This document shows positions 1-8,489 of a DNA stretch of 64,000 bases, in pieces. Location: assembly GCF_006539185.1 (NCBI RefSeq), contig NZ_BJMN01000021.1:62001-126000 (forward strand). The letters run 5' to 3'. The notes beneath the pieces were generated by a model. It was not told the DNA's origin, did no database searches, and worked only from the letters and a program-made list of their open reading frames with translations. Both the position numbers and the translations under genes were made by a program. Origin of the DNA: Streptomyces gardneri (GTDB taxonomy: Bacteria; Actinomycetota; Actinomycetes; Streptomycetales; Streptomycetaceae). Within the stretch, counting starts at the first letter, position 1. Each line of letters opens with the position of its first letter.

Positions 1-468
1 GTTCTCCAGGAACTTCTCGAACGGCAGGGGGCCGAGTGACTCGAGATCGGCGGACACGTCGAAGAGGGGCCGGTAGCCGGTCGCCAGATAGAGGCCCCTG
101 GCCTCCGGCTGACGCGGACCGGTCGTCAGATAGACACGGGTGTAGCCGCGGGCGGCGGCCTCGCGTTCGAGCACGGTGAGGACACGGCGGGCCAGCCCGC
201 GCCTGCGGTGTGCCGAGTGGGTCCAGATCCTCTTCAGCTCGGCGGTGTGCTCGTCGTAGCGGCGGTACGCGCCTCCGGCCACGGGCCGGCCCTGCTCCAG
301 GAGGAGCAGGAAGGTGCCGTGCGGAGGGGCGAACTCCTCGGTCGGGTAGCGGCTCAGGTCGTCGGCGGTGCCGTACCGGGTCGTGTACTCGTGCGCCAGC
401 TCGTCGAGGAGCGGGCGCGCCAAAGGGTCGGTGGTCGTGGTCCGGCGTACGGACAACGTGAACGTCAT
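1..468 (-). CDS. GNAT family N-acetyltransferase, cut by the left edge
   Basis: The frame runs from ATG at 468 to base 1 without a stop, so the 3' end lies outside the window (156 codons visible). A good ribosome binding site GAAGGA lies at 474-479. The acetyl-CoA loop reads HRRRGLARRVL around residues 85-95, followed by ERE-AAARGYTRVYLTTGPRQPEARGLY, the usual beta4-alpha3-beta5 of GNAT enzymes, and ends YRPLFDV. The acceptor substrate cannot be told. A 22-codon leader peptide gene lies 163 bp upstream on the same strand, which suggests control by attenuation or translation of the leader. Confidence 0.85.
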   Translation of the reverse strand, partial: MTFTLSVRRTTTTDPLARPLLDELAHEYTTRYGTADDLSRYPTEEFAPPHGTFLLLLEQGRPVAGGAYRRYDEHTAELKRIWTHSAHRRRGLARRVLTVLEREAAARGYTRVYLTTGPRQPEARGLYLATGYRPLFDVSADLESLGPLPFEKFLEN

Positions 469-631
469 GAAGGTCCTTCAGGACGAAGGAGGGCAAAAGG
501 GCAGGGCGAGGGGAGGGAAGAGCTCAGGCAGCCACGAAGGGCTCAGGCACCGGCAGGGGGCCCGGGTGTGAAGGCGCCGCGGAGAACAGCACGCGGGCAG
601 GGAAGAACTGCGGGCAGAGCGGAGGGTCGGC

Positions 632-700
632 TCAACAGGAAGAGGACCACACGCGACCGAAGTCGATGTGGGAGCGCTTGACCAGCTGCTGCGGATGCAT
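632..700 (-). CDS. Putative 22-residue leader peptide
   Basis: ATG at 700 opens a 22-codon frame ending in Cys and TGA. The core RSHIDFGRVWSSSC fits the actinobacterial leader peptides that carry R-x-H-[IV]-D-[LF]-x-R-V-x-S-x-x-C and stop on or just after cysteine. Such peptides are known mainly upstream of sulfur and cysteine genes in Streptomyces and mycobacteria, where ribosome stalling or translation is thought to sense cysteine. Here the next gene on the strand is the acetyltransferase at 468. No strong ribosome binding site is visible, and the frame could be leaderless. Too short for routine gene finding. Confidence 0.6.
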   Translation of the reverse strand: MHPQQLVKRSHIDFGRVWSSSC

Positions 701-772
701 GGGCCCCAGTGGAACAGGCATCCGTGCGGACGTCAACCACGATGAGACGTACGGCTCACAGTGCGGACACCC

Positions 773-803
773 TTGACAGCAGGGCGTGTTGACCGCATAG
801 CCT
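773..803 (+). promoter_or_regulatory. Candidate promoter of the ABC uptake operon
   Basis: TTGACA at 773-778 is followed after 19 bases by TAGCCT at 798-803, a fair housekeeping-type promoter roughly 100 bases upstream of the permease ATG at 904. The rest of 469-903 holds only the minus-strand leader peptide; I see no other gene in it. Confidence 0.45.
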
Positions 804-903
804 CGAAGGAGCGGATCGGGCTGAGGGGCCCGGATCCGTGCTCAGTGCGTGTGAAGGCGCACCCCGTGTTCGATCCGCCCCCTGGCATCCACGGAGCCTT
901 CGC

Positions 904-1761
904 ATGACCACGCCCCTCGCCACCCTCGTCAAGACCGACTCCACGGCCCCGCCCGCCGAGCCGCCTCCGCGCGTCGTCCCCACCCGTCGCGCCGGACAGT
1001 GGGTCACCGCGGCCGTCGTCCTCGTCCTCCTCGGCCTCGGACTCCTCTCGGTCGTCCGCAACAAGGCCTTCCAATGGGACGTCGTCGCGCAGTACTTCAC
1101 CTCCGCGTCCGTCCTGCGCGGCCTCGGCCTCACCCTGTGGCTGACCGCCCTCGTGATGGCGCTGGGTTTCCTCCTCGGCACCCTGCTCGCCGTCTTCCGC
1201 CTGTCCGCCAACCCCGTGCTGCGCGCGGTCAGCTGGGGCTACGTCTGGTTCTTCCGGTCCACGCCGATCCTGGTCCAGCTGCTGTTCTGGTTCAACATCG
1301 GCGCGCTCTACCCGACCGTCCTCGGCGTGCACACGGTCAACCTCCTCGGCCCCGTCGCCGTCGCCGTCATCGGCCTCACCCTGCACGAGGCCGCCTACGC
1401 CGCCGAGGTCGTGCGCGGCGGCATCCTCTCCGTCGACCGCGGCCAGATCGAGGCCGCCCAGTCCCTCGGACTCGGCCGCCTGCGCCGGCTCACCCGGATC
1501 GTGCTGCCCCAGGCGATGCGCGCGATCGTCCCGCCCGCCGGGAACATGCTGATCGGCACCCTCAAGGGCACCTCGATCGTCTCCGTCATCGCCGTCCAGG
1601 ACCTGCTCTACTCGACCCAGCTCATCTACCACCGCACGTACGAGGTCATCCCGCTGCTCCTCGTCGCGACCCTCTGGTACGTCGCCGTCACCTCGGTCCT
1701 CAGCCTCGGACAGCACTACGTCGAGCGGTACTACGCCCGGGGCACGGGAGGTGCCCGATGA
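904..1761 (+). CDS. Amino-acid-type ABC transporter permease (HisM/GlnP family)
   Basis: This 285-residue inner-membrane permease has an N-terminal Pro-rich tail, one anchor helix near residues 30-50 and the polar amino acid permease core. The EAA loop that docks on the ATPase reads EAAQSLGLGRLRRLTRIVLP, followed by the family's PQAMR-x-IVPPAGN. I chose ATG at 904 over an in-frame GTG at 838 because the family begins close to here and the longer form adds unrelated residues. The stop overlaps the next start as ATGA. A second permease of the same family follows two genes later, so the two probably form a heterodimer. Substrate is unknown; the neighbourhood of a cysteine-type leader peptide hints at a sulfur compound, which is inference. 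Confidence 0.88.
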   Translation: MTTPLATLVKTDSTAPPAEPPPRVVPTRRAGQWVTAAVVLVLLGLGLLSVVRNKAFQWDVVAQYFTSASVLRGLGLTLWLTALVMALGFLLGTLLAVFRLSANPVLRAVSWGYVWFFRSTPILVQLLFWFNIGALYPTVLGVHTVNLLGPVAVAVIGLTLHEAAYAAEVVRGGILSVDRGQIEAAQSLGLGRLRRLTRIVLPQAMRAIVPPAGNMLIGTLKGTSIVSVIAVQDLLYSTQLIYHRTYEVIPLLLVATLWYVAVTSVLSLGQHYVERYYARGTGGAR

Positions 1762-3587
1762 GCACCCGTCCGAAGGGCCCCCGCCCCTCGATCGTCGTCG
1801 TGGGCGCCGGACCGCGCGGGACCGGCTTCCTCGAACGGCTCGCCGCGAGCCTGCCCGAGCTGTACGGCGACGACCCCCTCGACGTCCACCTCGTCGACCC
1901 GCACCCGCCCGGCCCGGGCCGGATCTGGCGCACCGAACAGTCCCCGCTGCTGTGGATGAACTCCCAGGCCGAGGACGTCACCATGTTCACCGACGAGACC
2001 GTGTCGCTCGACGGGCCTGTCAGGCCGGGACCCACCCTCGCCGACTGGGCCGACATCGAGGGCCGCACCTTCCCCACCCGCCCCCAGCAGGGCGCCTACC
2101 TGCGCTGGGTGTACGAGCGGGCCCTCGCCGCCCTGCCCGCCTCCGTCACCGTCCACGAGCACCGCACCACCGCGCTGCGCGTCGGCGGCCCCCGCGACGG
2201 ACGCCAGCGGGTCTGGCTGGAGGCCGGCGCCGAGCCCCTCCTCGCCGACCTCGTCGTCCTCACCGTCGGCCACCTCGGCGCCGAACCCGCCCCGGAACAA
2301 CGGGCGCTCGCCGACTTCGCCGCCCGCCACCGGCTCGTCCACCTCCCGCCCGACTTCACCGCGGACACCGACCTCTCCGCGCTGCCCGCGGGCGAGCCCG
2401 TCCTGGTCCGCGGCTTCGGCCTCGCCTTCGTCGACCTGATGGTGCTCCTCACCGAGGGCCGCGGCGGACGGTACGAGGGGGAGGGCGACGACCTCGTCTA
2501 CGTACCCTCCGGCCGGGAGCCCGTGCTGCACGTCGGATCGCGGCGAGGCGTCCCGTACCACTCGAAGATCGGATACGCCCTCGACGGCGAACGCCCCCCG
2601 CTGCCCCGGTTCTTCGGGACCGAGCAGACCGACGCCCTCCTCGACCGGGACGGGCCGCTCGACTTCCGCCGCGACGTGTGGCCGTTCATCGACAAGGAGC
2701 TCGGCTGGGCCCACTACCACCGGCTCTTCTCCACCCACCCCGAGCGGACCGCCCTCGCCTGGAGCGACTTCGAGCAGGCCTACGCGGCGGCGCCACCGCG
2801 CGGAGCCGAGATCGCCGCGCTCGTCGCCGCCGCCGTCCCCGACCCCGCCGACCGGCTCGACCTGGACGGCCTCGACCACCCCCTCGACGGGGTCCGCTTC
2901 GGCTCCGCCGAGGCGCTCCAGGACGGCCTGCGCGCCTACGTCACCGACGACCTGAGCCGCCGTCACGACCCGGCCCACAGCCCCGACGCCGCCGTCTTCG
3001 CCGGGCTGCTCTCCGTCTACGGACAGCTCCTCAGGCTCGGCGAGCGCGTCGACACCGGCGGCTGGTGGCACGGCTTCTTCAGCTACCTCGCCTCCGGCCC
3101 GCCCGGGCCCCGGCTCCGGCAGCTCCTCGCGCTCTCCCGCGCCGGCGTGGTCCGCTTCCTCGGACCCCAGGTCACCGTCGAGACCGACGAGGAGCGCGGG
3201 GTCTTCCGGGCCGTGTCCGCCGCCGCGCCGGGGGAGTGGACCGAGGCGCGCGCCCTCGTCGAGGCGCGGCTGCCCGACCCCACCCTGGAGCTCACCGACA
3301 GCCCGCTGCTGCGCGCCCTGTACGAGGACGGTGCCCGGGCCACCGCCAGCGGACTCCTGGTCGTCGACCCCACCGACGCCAGGATCCTGGAGCGCGACGG
3401 GCGCCCGCACCCGCGCCGCTTCGCGCTCGGGCCGCACACCACCGCCCGGGCCGGCGGGGCCTTCACCCGGCCTCGTACCGGCGGGATCGCCTTCGGGCAG
3501 AACGACGTCGCGGCGCGGGCCGCCCTGTCCTTCCTGCGTGACCGGGCCGACCGGAGCTGTCGGCTCCCGGCCTCGCTGAGCGCCTGA
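1758..3587 (+). CDS. FAD/NAD(P)-binding protein embedded in the ABC operon
   Basis: A 609-residue protein starting at ATG 1758, overlapping the permease stop by four bases. Residues 11-25 read IVVVGAGPRGTGFLE, the dinucleotide-binding turn of the NAD_binding_9 type, followed by DP-HPPGPGRIWRTEQSP and VLTVGHLGAEP, the second pyridine-nucleotide strand. It is therefore probably a cytosolic flavoprotein oxidoreductase or N-monooxygenase relative. Its place between two permease genes, translationally coupled to the first, suggests it works on the imported solute. The reaction is not known. The frame can be extended far upstream in the genome but that part is the wrong frame of the permease gene. 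Confidence 0.8.
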   Translation: MSTRPKGPRPSIVVVGAGPRGTGFLERLAASLPELYGDDPLDVHLVDPHPPGPGRIWRTEQSPLLWMNSQAEDVTMFTDETVSLDGPVRPGPTLADWADIEGRTFPTRPQQGAYLRWVYERALAALPASVTVHEHRTTALRVGGPRDGRQRVWLEAGAEPLLADLVVLTVGHLGAEPAPEQRALADFAARHRLVHLPPDFTADTDLSALPAGEPVLVRGFGLAFVDLMVLLTEGRGGRYEGEGDDLVYVPSGREPVLHVGSRRGVPYHSKIGYALDGERPPLPRFFGTEQTDALLDRDGPLDFRRDVWPFIDKELGWAHYHRLFSTHPERTALAWSDFEQAYAAAPPRGAEIAALVAAAVPDPADRLDLDGLDHPLDGVRFGSAEALQDGLRAYVTDDLSRRHDPAHSPDAAVFAGLLSVYGQLLRLGERVDTGGWWHGFFSYLASGPPGPRLRQLLALSRAGVVRFLGPQVTVETDEERGVFRAVSAAAPGEWTEARALVEARLPDPTLELTDSPLLRALYEDGARATASGLLVVDPTDARILERDGRPHPRRFALGPHTTARAGGAFTRPRTGGIAFGQNDVAARAALSFLRDRADRSCRLPASLSA

Positions 3588-3641
3588 TCCGCGCCTCTGT
3601 TCTGCGCCCCTGATCCGCGCCCCTGATCCGCGCCCTGCTCC
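3580..3641. repeat. 13-bp imperfect tandem repeat starting at a stop codon
   Basis: The unit GCGCCCCTGATCC occurs exactly at 3604-3616 and 3617-3629, with degenerate copies at 3580-3590 (containing the TGA stop of the flavoprotein gene), 3591-3603 and 3630-3641. It fills most of the 92-base gap before the next permease. Confidence 0.75.
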
Positions 3642-3679
3642 CGCTTCCTCGCTTCCCGACCCGTTCCCGAGGTACCGCC

Positions 3680-4600
3680 ATGGCTCTCACCAGCGATCCG
3701 CCCTCCGCCGTCCCCCTCACGAAAGACCCGGAAGCCGCCGCCCCTTCCCCCACCCCCACGACGTCCTCGGCACCCGCCGACCTCGTGGTCGTCCCCGTCC
3801 GCCACCCCTGGCGCTGGGTGGCCGTCGCCGCCACCGCCGTCCTGCTCGCGCAGTTCGCCCACGGGCTCATCACCAACCCCGGCTGGGAATGGGACGTCTT
3901 CGCCGCGTTCTTCACCACCGAGACGATCCTCCGGGCCGTCTGGGTCACCCTCCAGCTCACCTTCTACGGCACGGCCCTCGGCTTCGCGATCGGCATCGTG
4001 CTGGCCTTCATGCGCCTCTCGGCCAACCCCTTCCTGCGGTCGGTCGCCTTCGCCTACATCTGGGCCTTCCGCTCGATCCCGCTCATCGTCCAGCTGCTCT
4101 TCTGGTTCAACCTCGCCTACCTCTACAAGGAGTTGAGCATCGGCATCCCCTTCGGGCCGAGCTTCCTCTCCTTCGACACGATGGGCCTCGTCGGGGAGAT
4201 GAGCGCCGCCGTCCTCGGGCTCGCCCTCCACCAGGCGGCCTACGCGGCGGAGATCGTCAGGGGCGGCGTACTCGCCGTGGACGAGGGCCAGTCACAGGCG
4301 GCGGCCTCCCTCGGCATCCCCCGGCTCCGGCAACTGCGGCGGATCGTGCTGCCGCAGGCGATGCGGTCGATCCTGCCCAACGCCGCCAACGAGATCATCT
4401 CGCTCTTCAAGGGCACCTCGATCGTCTCGGTCATGGCGATCGGCGAACTCTTCTACCAGGTGCAGGTCGTCTACGGCCGCAACGGACGGGTCGTCCCGCT
4501 CCTGATGGTCGCCACCGCCTGGTACGTCCTGCTCACCACCGCGCTCTCCGTCGTCCAGCACTACGTCGAACGCCACTACGCGAAGGGGAGCGCCCGATGA
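3680..4600 (+). CDS. Amino-acid-type ABC transporter permease, second subunit
   Basis: A 306-residue paralogue of the permease at 904. ATG 3680 has GAGG seven bases upstream. After a long Ser/Pro/Ala tail the membrane core begins near residue 50; the conserved loop reads QAAASLGIPRLRQLRRIVLP then PQAMRSILPNAANE. The segment FRSIPLIVQLLFWFNLAYLY is nearly the same as in the first subunit, which supports a duplication and a heterodimeric channel. The stop overlaps the ATPase start as ATGA, so the two are translationally coupled. Confidence 0.9.
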   Translation: MALTSDPPSAVPLTKDPEAAAPSPTPTTSSAPADLVVVPVRHPWRWVAVAATAVLLAQFAHGLITNPGWEWDVFAAFFTTETILRAVWVTLQLTFYGTALGFAIGIVLAFMRLSANPFLRSVAFAYIWAFRSIPLIVQLLFWFNLAYLYKELSIGIPFGPSFLSFDTMGLVGEMSAAVLGLALHQAAYAAEIVRGGVLAVDEGQSQAAASLGIPRLRQLRRIVLPQAMRSILPNAANEIISLFKGTSIVSVMAIGELFYQVQVVYGRNGRVVPLLMVATAWYVLLTTALSVVQHYVERHYAKGSAR

Positions 4601-5403
4601 GCTCCGCCACCACCACCGTCTCCGCCGCCGTCTCCGAGACCGCCACCGCCAAGGTCGAGATCCGCTCCGTCCACAAGAACTTCGGCCCGCTCCACGTCCT
4701 GCGCGGCATCGACCTCGACGTCCGGGCCGGCGAGGTCACCGTCGTCCTCGGCCCCTCGGGCTCCGGCAAGTCCACCCTCCTGCGGACCATCAACCACCTG
4801 GAGAAGGTCGACAGCGGCACGGTCAGCGTCGACGGCACCCTCGTCGGCTACCGCCGCTCCGGGAACAGGCTCTACGAGCTGCGGGAGCGCGACATCCTCA
4901 AGCAGCGCACCCGGATCGGCTTCGTCTTCCAGAACTTCCACCTCTTCCCGCACCTGACCGTCCTGGAGAACATCGTCGAGGCGCCCGTCTCGGCCCTGAA
5001 GCGCCCCCGCAAGGAGGCCGAGGCCGCCGCCCGGAAGCTCCTCGACCGCGTCGGACTCGCCGACAAGGCGGAGGCGTACCCCAAGCAGCTCTCCGGCGGA
5101 CAGCAGCAGCGGGTCGCCATCGCCCGCGCGCTCGCCCTGGAGCCGGGGCTGCTCCTCTTCGACGAACCGACCTCCGCGCTCGACCCCGAACTGGTCGGCG
5201 AGGTCCTCGACGTCATCAAGGACCTGGCCGCCTCCGGCACCACCATGATCGTCGTCACGCACGAGATCGGCTTCGCCCGTGAGGTCGCCGACACCGTGGT
5301 CTTCATGGACGAGGGCCGGATCGTCGAACAGGGCCCGCCGGCCGAGGTCCTGGACAGCCCGCGCCACGAGCGCACCCGCGCCTTCCTCTCCAAGGTCCTC
5401 TGA
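4597..5403 (+). CDS. Amino-acid-type ABC transporter ATP-binding protein (GlnQ-like)
   Basis: This 268-residue cytosolic ATPase powers the two permeases. Walker A reads GPSGSGKST near residues 52-60, the Q-loop is FVFQNFHLFPH, the signature is LSGGQQQRVAIARAL and Walker B is LLLFDEPTSALD with the H-loop THEIGFA. All catalytic positions are present. An insertion of about 20 residues (VGYRRSGNRLYELRERDILKQ) precedes the Q-loop, as in other GlnQ/HisP-type ATPases. Start ATG 4597 overlaps the permease stop. Confidence 0.93.
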   Translation: MSSATTTVSAAVSETATAKVEIRSVHKNFGPLHVLRGIDLDVRAGEVTVVLGPSGSGKSTLLRTINHLEKVDSGTVSVDGTLVGYRRSGNRLYELRERDILKQRTRIGFVFQNFHLFPHLTVLENIVEAPVSALKRPRKEAEAAARKLLDRVGLADKAEAYPKQLSGGQQQRVAIARALALEPGLLLFDEPTSALDPELVGEVLDVIKDLAASGTTMIVVTHEIGFAREVADTVVFMDEGRIVEQGPPAEVLDSPRHERTRAFLSKVL

Positions 5404-5452
5404 CCCTCGCTGTCTTGCTCTCTCCCACACTCACACGCACAGGAGCACCGTC

Positions 5453-6427
5453 ATGAAGTCCCGCCGCACCGTCCTCGCCGCCCTCGCCTCGCTCACCGCC
5501 CTCGGACTCCTCACCGCCTGCGGCTCGGGGGAGGCCGCCACCGGCGAGATCAAGCCCGAGGGCCAGAAGGGGAACGGCATCAACGTGGGCCCCGACCAGA
5601 AGCGCGTCCACACCGCCAAGGTCGAGGCCATCGCCGCGCAGGTGCCCGAGGCCGTCCGCAAGAGAGGCACGCTCGTCATCGGCGTCTCCGCGAACAGCAG
5701 CCCGCCGCTCGCCTTCCGCGCCACCGACGACAAGACACTGATCGGCACCGAGCTCGACCTCGCGATCCTGGTGGCCGACACCCTCGGCCTGAAGCCCCAG
5801 TTCGAGCCGGTCTCCTGGGAGAACCTCTTCGTCGGCCTCGACAGCGGCAAGTACGACGCCGTCTTCTCCAACGTCACCGTGACCGAGGAGCGCAAGGACA
5901 AGTACGACTTCGCGACCTACCGTCTCGACGACCTCGCCTTCGAGGCGAAGAAGGGCTCCGGCTGGACGGTGAAGGGCCCCGAGGACGTGGCGGGGAAGAA
6001 GATCGCCGTGGGCTCCGGCACGAACCAGGAGAAGATCCTCGTCGACTGGTCCGCGCAGAACGAGAAGGCGGGCCGCAAGGGCGTCGAGATCTCGTACTTC
6101 CAGAACACCAGCGACTACTACCTGGCCCTCCAGTCCGGCCGGATCGACGGCTACCTCGGCCCCAACCCCGTCGTCGCCTACCACGTGGCCTCGGCCGGGC
6201 AGACCGAGGTCGCCGGGAAGTTCTCCGGCGCGGGCGCCGGGCTCCAGGGCAAGATCGCGGCCACCACGAAGAAGGGCAGCGGCCTCGTCGCCGCCTACGC
6301 GGCCGCGATCGACCACATCGTCGGGAACGGCACCTACGCCCAGGTGCTGAAGCGCTGGGGTCTTGGCAGCGAGGCCGTGGAGAAGTCGGAGATCAACCCG
6401 CCCGGCCTGCCCCGCACCAAGAACTGA
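5453..6427 (+). CDS. ABC transporter substrate-binding lipoprotein (SBP_bac_3)
   Basis: A 324-residue extracytoplasmic solute receptor. The signal peptide ends in the lipobox LTAC near residue 23, so Cys would be lipidated and the protein tethered to the outer face of the membrane. The family 3 core starts VRKRGTLVIGVSANSSPPLAF and includes ELDLAILVADTLGLKPQFEPVSWENLF and the strand SGKYDAVFSNVTVTEERK. A clear AGGAG precedes ATG 5453. It closes the operon with the permeases and ATPase. Family members bind polar amino acids or related small solutes; the ligand here cannot be read. Confidence 0.92.
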   Translation: MKSRRTVLAALASLTALGLLTACGSGEAATGEIKPEGQKGNGINVGPDQKRVHTAKVEAIAAQVPEAVRKRGTLVIGVSANSSPPLAFRATDDKTLIGTELDLAILVADTLGLKPQFEPVSWENLFVGLDSGKYDAVFSNVTVTEERKDKYDFATYRLDDLAFEAKKGSGWTVKGPEDVAGKKIAVGSGTNQEKILVDWSAQNEKAGRKGVEISYFQNTSDYYLALQSGRIDGYLGPNPVVAYHVASAGQTEVAGKFSGAGAGLQGKIAATTKKGSGLVAAYAAAIDHIVGNGTYAQVLKRWGLGSEAVEKSEINPPGLPRTKN

Positions 6428-6440
6428 CCCACGGCGCGCC

Positions 6441-6459
6441 ACGGGCTTCGCGAGCCCGT
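6441..6459 (+). terminator. Hairpin after the solute receptor gene
   Basis: Seven perfect base pairs ACGGGCT/AGCCCGT around a five-base loop, 14 bases past the receptor stop and just before the DUF1684 ribosome binding site. It could stop or trim transcripts between the two genes. Confidence 0.45.
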
Positions 6460-6477
6460 ATGGAAAGGTGGAACACC

Positions 6478-7266
6478 ATGAGTACGGATCCCCAGCACGA
6501 CTGGCAGCACTGGCACGAGCAGCGTGAGGCGACGGTCTCCTCCTCGTACGGCCCGCTCTCCCTCACGGGCACGCACTGGCTCGAGGATCACCCGGAGGGT
6601 CGAATTCCGGCCGTTCCCGGCGAGTGGCGGGAGGACGGCGACGAGGTGGTCCTGACGGCGGACGCCGAGGACGCGATCACCGTCGACGGGAAGCCCTTCA
6701 CCGGCACCGTGCGGCTCACCGCCGACCACCCGCCGATCCACGAGTCCCGGGTCGAGTCGGCCGGCCGACGGCTCGTGGTCCTGCGGCGCGAGGGGCTCTG
6801 GGCCGTACGGGACTTCGACCCCGGATCGGAGGCGCGGCGCGCCTTCGCGGGCATCGAGGCCACCCCGTACGACGAGCGCTGGGTGGTGCCCGGCGTCTTC
6901 CGTCCGTACGAGGAGACGCGCAGCGTGCGGGTCGAGAACGCCGACGGGCGGGAGCGCGGTCTCGGGCTCGCCGGGGAGCTGGCCTTCGACCTGCACGGCG
7001 GCGAGCACACCCTCCAGGTGGCCGTCGAGGACGACGGCTCGCTGTGGGCTGTCTTCGCGGACGCCACCAGCGGCCGGGACAGCTACCGCTTCCGGTTCCT
7101 GCGGCCCGAGGCCCCGGCGGCGGACGGCTCGGTGACGGTGGACTTCAACCGGGCGCTGCTGCCGCCGTGCGCCTTCGCCGACCACTTCATCTGCCCGTTC
7201 CCGCCGCCGGGCAACACGCTCGACACCGCGGTACCGGCGGGGGAGCGCCGGGTGAACCCCGCCTGA
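6478..7266 (+). CDS. DUF1684 domain protein
   Basis: A soluble 262-residue protein with the DUF1684 layout: an N-terminal WHEQREATVSSSYGPLSLTGTHWL segment, a central strand-rich part with ERWVVPGVFRPYE, and the closing block DFNRALLPPCAFADHFICPFPPPGN that typifies the family. ATG 6478 is chosen over 6460 because AAAGGTGGA sits six bases before it. The biochemical role of the family is not established. It follows the ABC operon on the same strand after a hairpin, so co-expression is possible but not certain. Confidence 0.85.
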   Translation: MSTDPQHDWQHWHEQREATVSSSYGPLSLTGTHWLEDHPEGRIPAVPGEWREDGDEVVLTADAEDAITVDGKPFTGTVRLTADHPPIHESRVESAGRRLVVLRREGLWAVRDFDPGSEARRAFAGIEATPYDERWVVPGVFRPYEETRSVRVENADGRERGLGLAGELAFDLHGGEHTLQVAVEDDGSLWAVFADATSGRDSYRFRFLRPEAPAADGSVTVDFNRALLPPCAFADHFICPFPPPGNTLDTAVPAGERRVNPA

Positions 7267-7305
7267 CCTCTTCTGACCAGGGCTTTTCGCGCGGTGCGCG
7301 GATGA

Positions 7306-7340
7306 CGGACGCCTCCGGCCGCGACGGCCGGGGGCGTCCG
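7306..7340 (+). terminator. Strong hairpin terminator after the DUF1684 gene
   Basis: A 15-pair stem (CGGACGCC arm against GGCGTCCG, with one G.U inside and CCGGCC/GGCCGG at the top) around a five-base loop, 40 bases past the stop. No T tract follows, which is normal in this genus. Confidence 0.7.
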
Positions 7341-7420
7341 CCCGTTCCGCGGTCTTGTGCGTCCGCTCCGTGGGCGTCACCATCGCTCACGGTGCATGTC
7401 AGGAACACGTCACCTGATGG

Positions 7421-7470
7421 CGCCTCACGGGCCCGCCATCCACGGGCCCCTCCGCTTTTCCCAGAAGGAG
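7421..7470 (+). promoter_or_regulatory. 5' stem-loop and ribosome binding site shared with the second protease gene
   Basis: The 15 bases CGCCTCACGGGCCCG at 7421-7435 recur exactly at 8431-8445 before the second protease gene. In both places GGGCCCG pairs with a CGGGCCC a few bases on (7443-7449 here, 7-base loop), just ahead of the ribosome binding site GAAGGAG at 7464-7470. Confidence 0.5.
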
Positions 7471-7474
7471 AATT

Positions 7475-8341
7475 GTGAGGAGCACAGTGAGGAACACCCG
7501 CACCCGTCTGCTCGCCCTCGTCGCAGGAATCGCGGCCGTGACGGCCGTCGGGCTCCCCGGCGCCCAGGCCGCCCCCGTCCCCGGCCCGGCCGGAGCCGCC
7601 CAGCTCGCCCGCGCCGACGCCGCCGTCGACGCCGCCGGGGTCGGCGGCACCGCCTGGTACGTGGACAGAGCGTCGGGCCGGGTCGTCGTCACCGCCGACT
7701 CCACCGTCACCGACGCGGGGATCGCGAAGATCCGCGCGGCGGCCGGCGCCGACGCCGGAGCCCTCCGCGTCCAGCGCACCTCCGGCGTCTTCACGCCCCT
7801 GCTCGGCGCGGGCGACGCCATCTACGGCAGCGGCTACCGCTGCTCGCTCGGCTTCAACGTGCGCAGCGGCAGCACGTACTACTTCCTCACCGCCGGCCAC
7901 TGCGGCAACGTCGTGAACACCTGGTACACCAGCTCGGCACAGTCCACCCTGATCGGCGCCACCGTCGGCTCCAGCTTCCCCGGCAACGACTACGCGCTGG
8001 TCCGCTACGACAACGCCTCGCTCGGCCACACCGGTGGCTTCACCGCCGCCGACGCGTATGTGGGCGAGTCGGTCAAGCGCTCCGGCTCCACCACGGGCAC
8101 CCGCAGCGGCACCGTCACGGGCCTCGACGCCACCGTCCGCTACTCCGGCGGCGGCACCGTCCGCGGCATGATCCAGACCAACGTCTGCGCCGAGCCCGGC
8201 GACTCCGGCGGCGCGCTCTACGACGGCACCAAGGCGCTCGGCATCACCTCCGGCGGCAGCGGCAACTGCTCCACCGGCGGGACGACCTTCTACCAGCCCG
8301 TGCCGGAGGCCCTCGCCAAGTACAAGGTCGCCCTCTACTGA
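7475..8341 (+). CDS. Streptogrisin-type secreted serine protease (S1E)
   Basis: A 288-residue preproenzyme. The signal peptide ends AQA near residue 32, the propeptide runs to about residue 108 (with the FTPLL stretch before cleavage) and the mature domain begins IYGSGYRCSLGFNV. The chymotrypsin-like triad is complete: His in TAGHC, Asp in GNDYALV, Ser in GDSGGAL; CxxxGF and TSGGSGNCSTGGTTFYQPV are the disulfide and specificity-pocket blocks of streptogrisins A/B. GTG 7475 lies only four bases from GAAGGAG; GTG 7487 is a possible alternative. It is one of a tandem pair. Confidence 0.92.
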   Translation: MRSTVRNTRTRLLALVAGIAAVTAVGLPGAQAAPVPGPAGAAQLARADAAVDAAGVGGTAWYVDRASGRVVVTADSTVTDAGIAKIRAAAGADAGALRVQRTSGVFTPLLGAGDAIYGSGYRCSLGFNVRSGSTYYFLTAGHCGNVVNTWYTSSAQSTLIGATVGSSFPGNDYALVRYDNASLGHTGGFTAADAYVGESVKRSGSTTGTRSGTVTGLDATVRYSGGGTVRGMIQTNVCAEPGDSGGALYDGTKALGITSGGSGNCSTGGTTFYQPVPEALAKYKVALY

Positions 8342-8430
8342 GCCCGTTGAGGACCCGTACGGCCGAAAGGCGCCCTTGCGGCGTGAAGTCGTGCAGTCCG
8401 AAACTCCCCCACAGCGCAGGCCCTTGGCCG

Positions 8431-8481
8431 CGCCTCACGGGCCCGGCACCCCACGGCGGGCCCCCGATTCCCCTCTGGAGG
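8431..8481 (+). promoter_or_regulatory. 5' stem-loop and ribosome binding site of the second protease gene
   Basis: GGGCCCG at 8439-8445 pairs with CGGGCCC at 8457-8463 over an 11-base loop, followed by GGAGG at 8477-8481. The first 15 bases are identical to those at 7421-7435, so the duplication carried its leader along. Confidence 0.5.
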
Positions 8482-8489
8482 AACGAGAA

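Noticed and set aside
742..792. Plus-strand 16-codon frame ending in Ala-Cys before the ABC operon
   Set aside because: It lacks the H-[IV]-D core of the leader family and overlaps the likely promoter, so it would not be transcribed whole.
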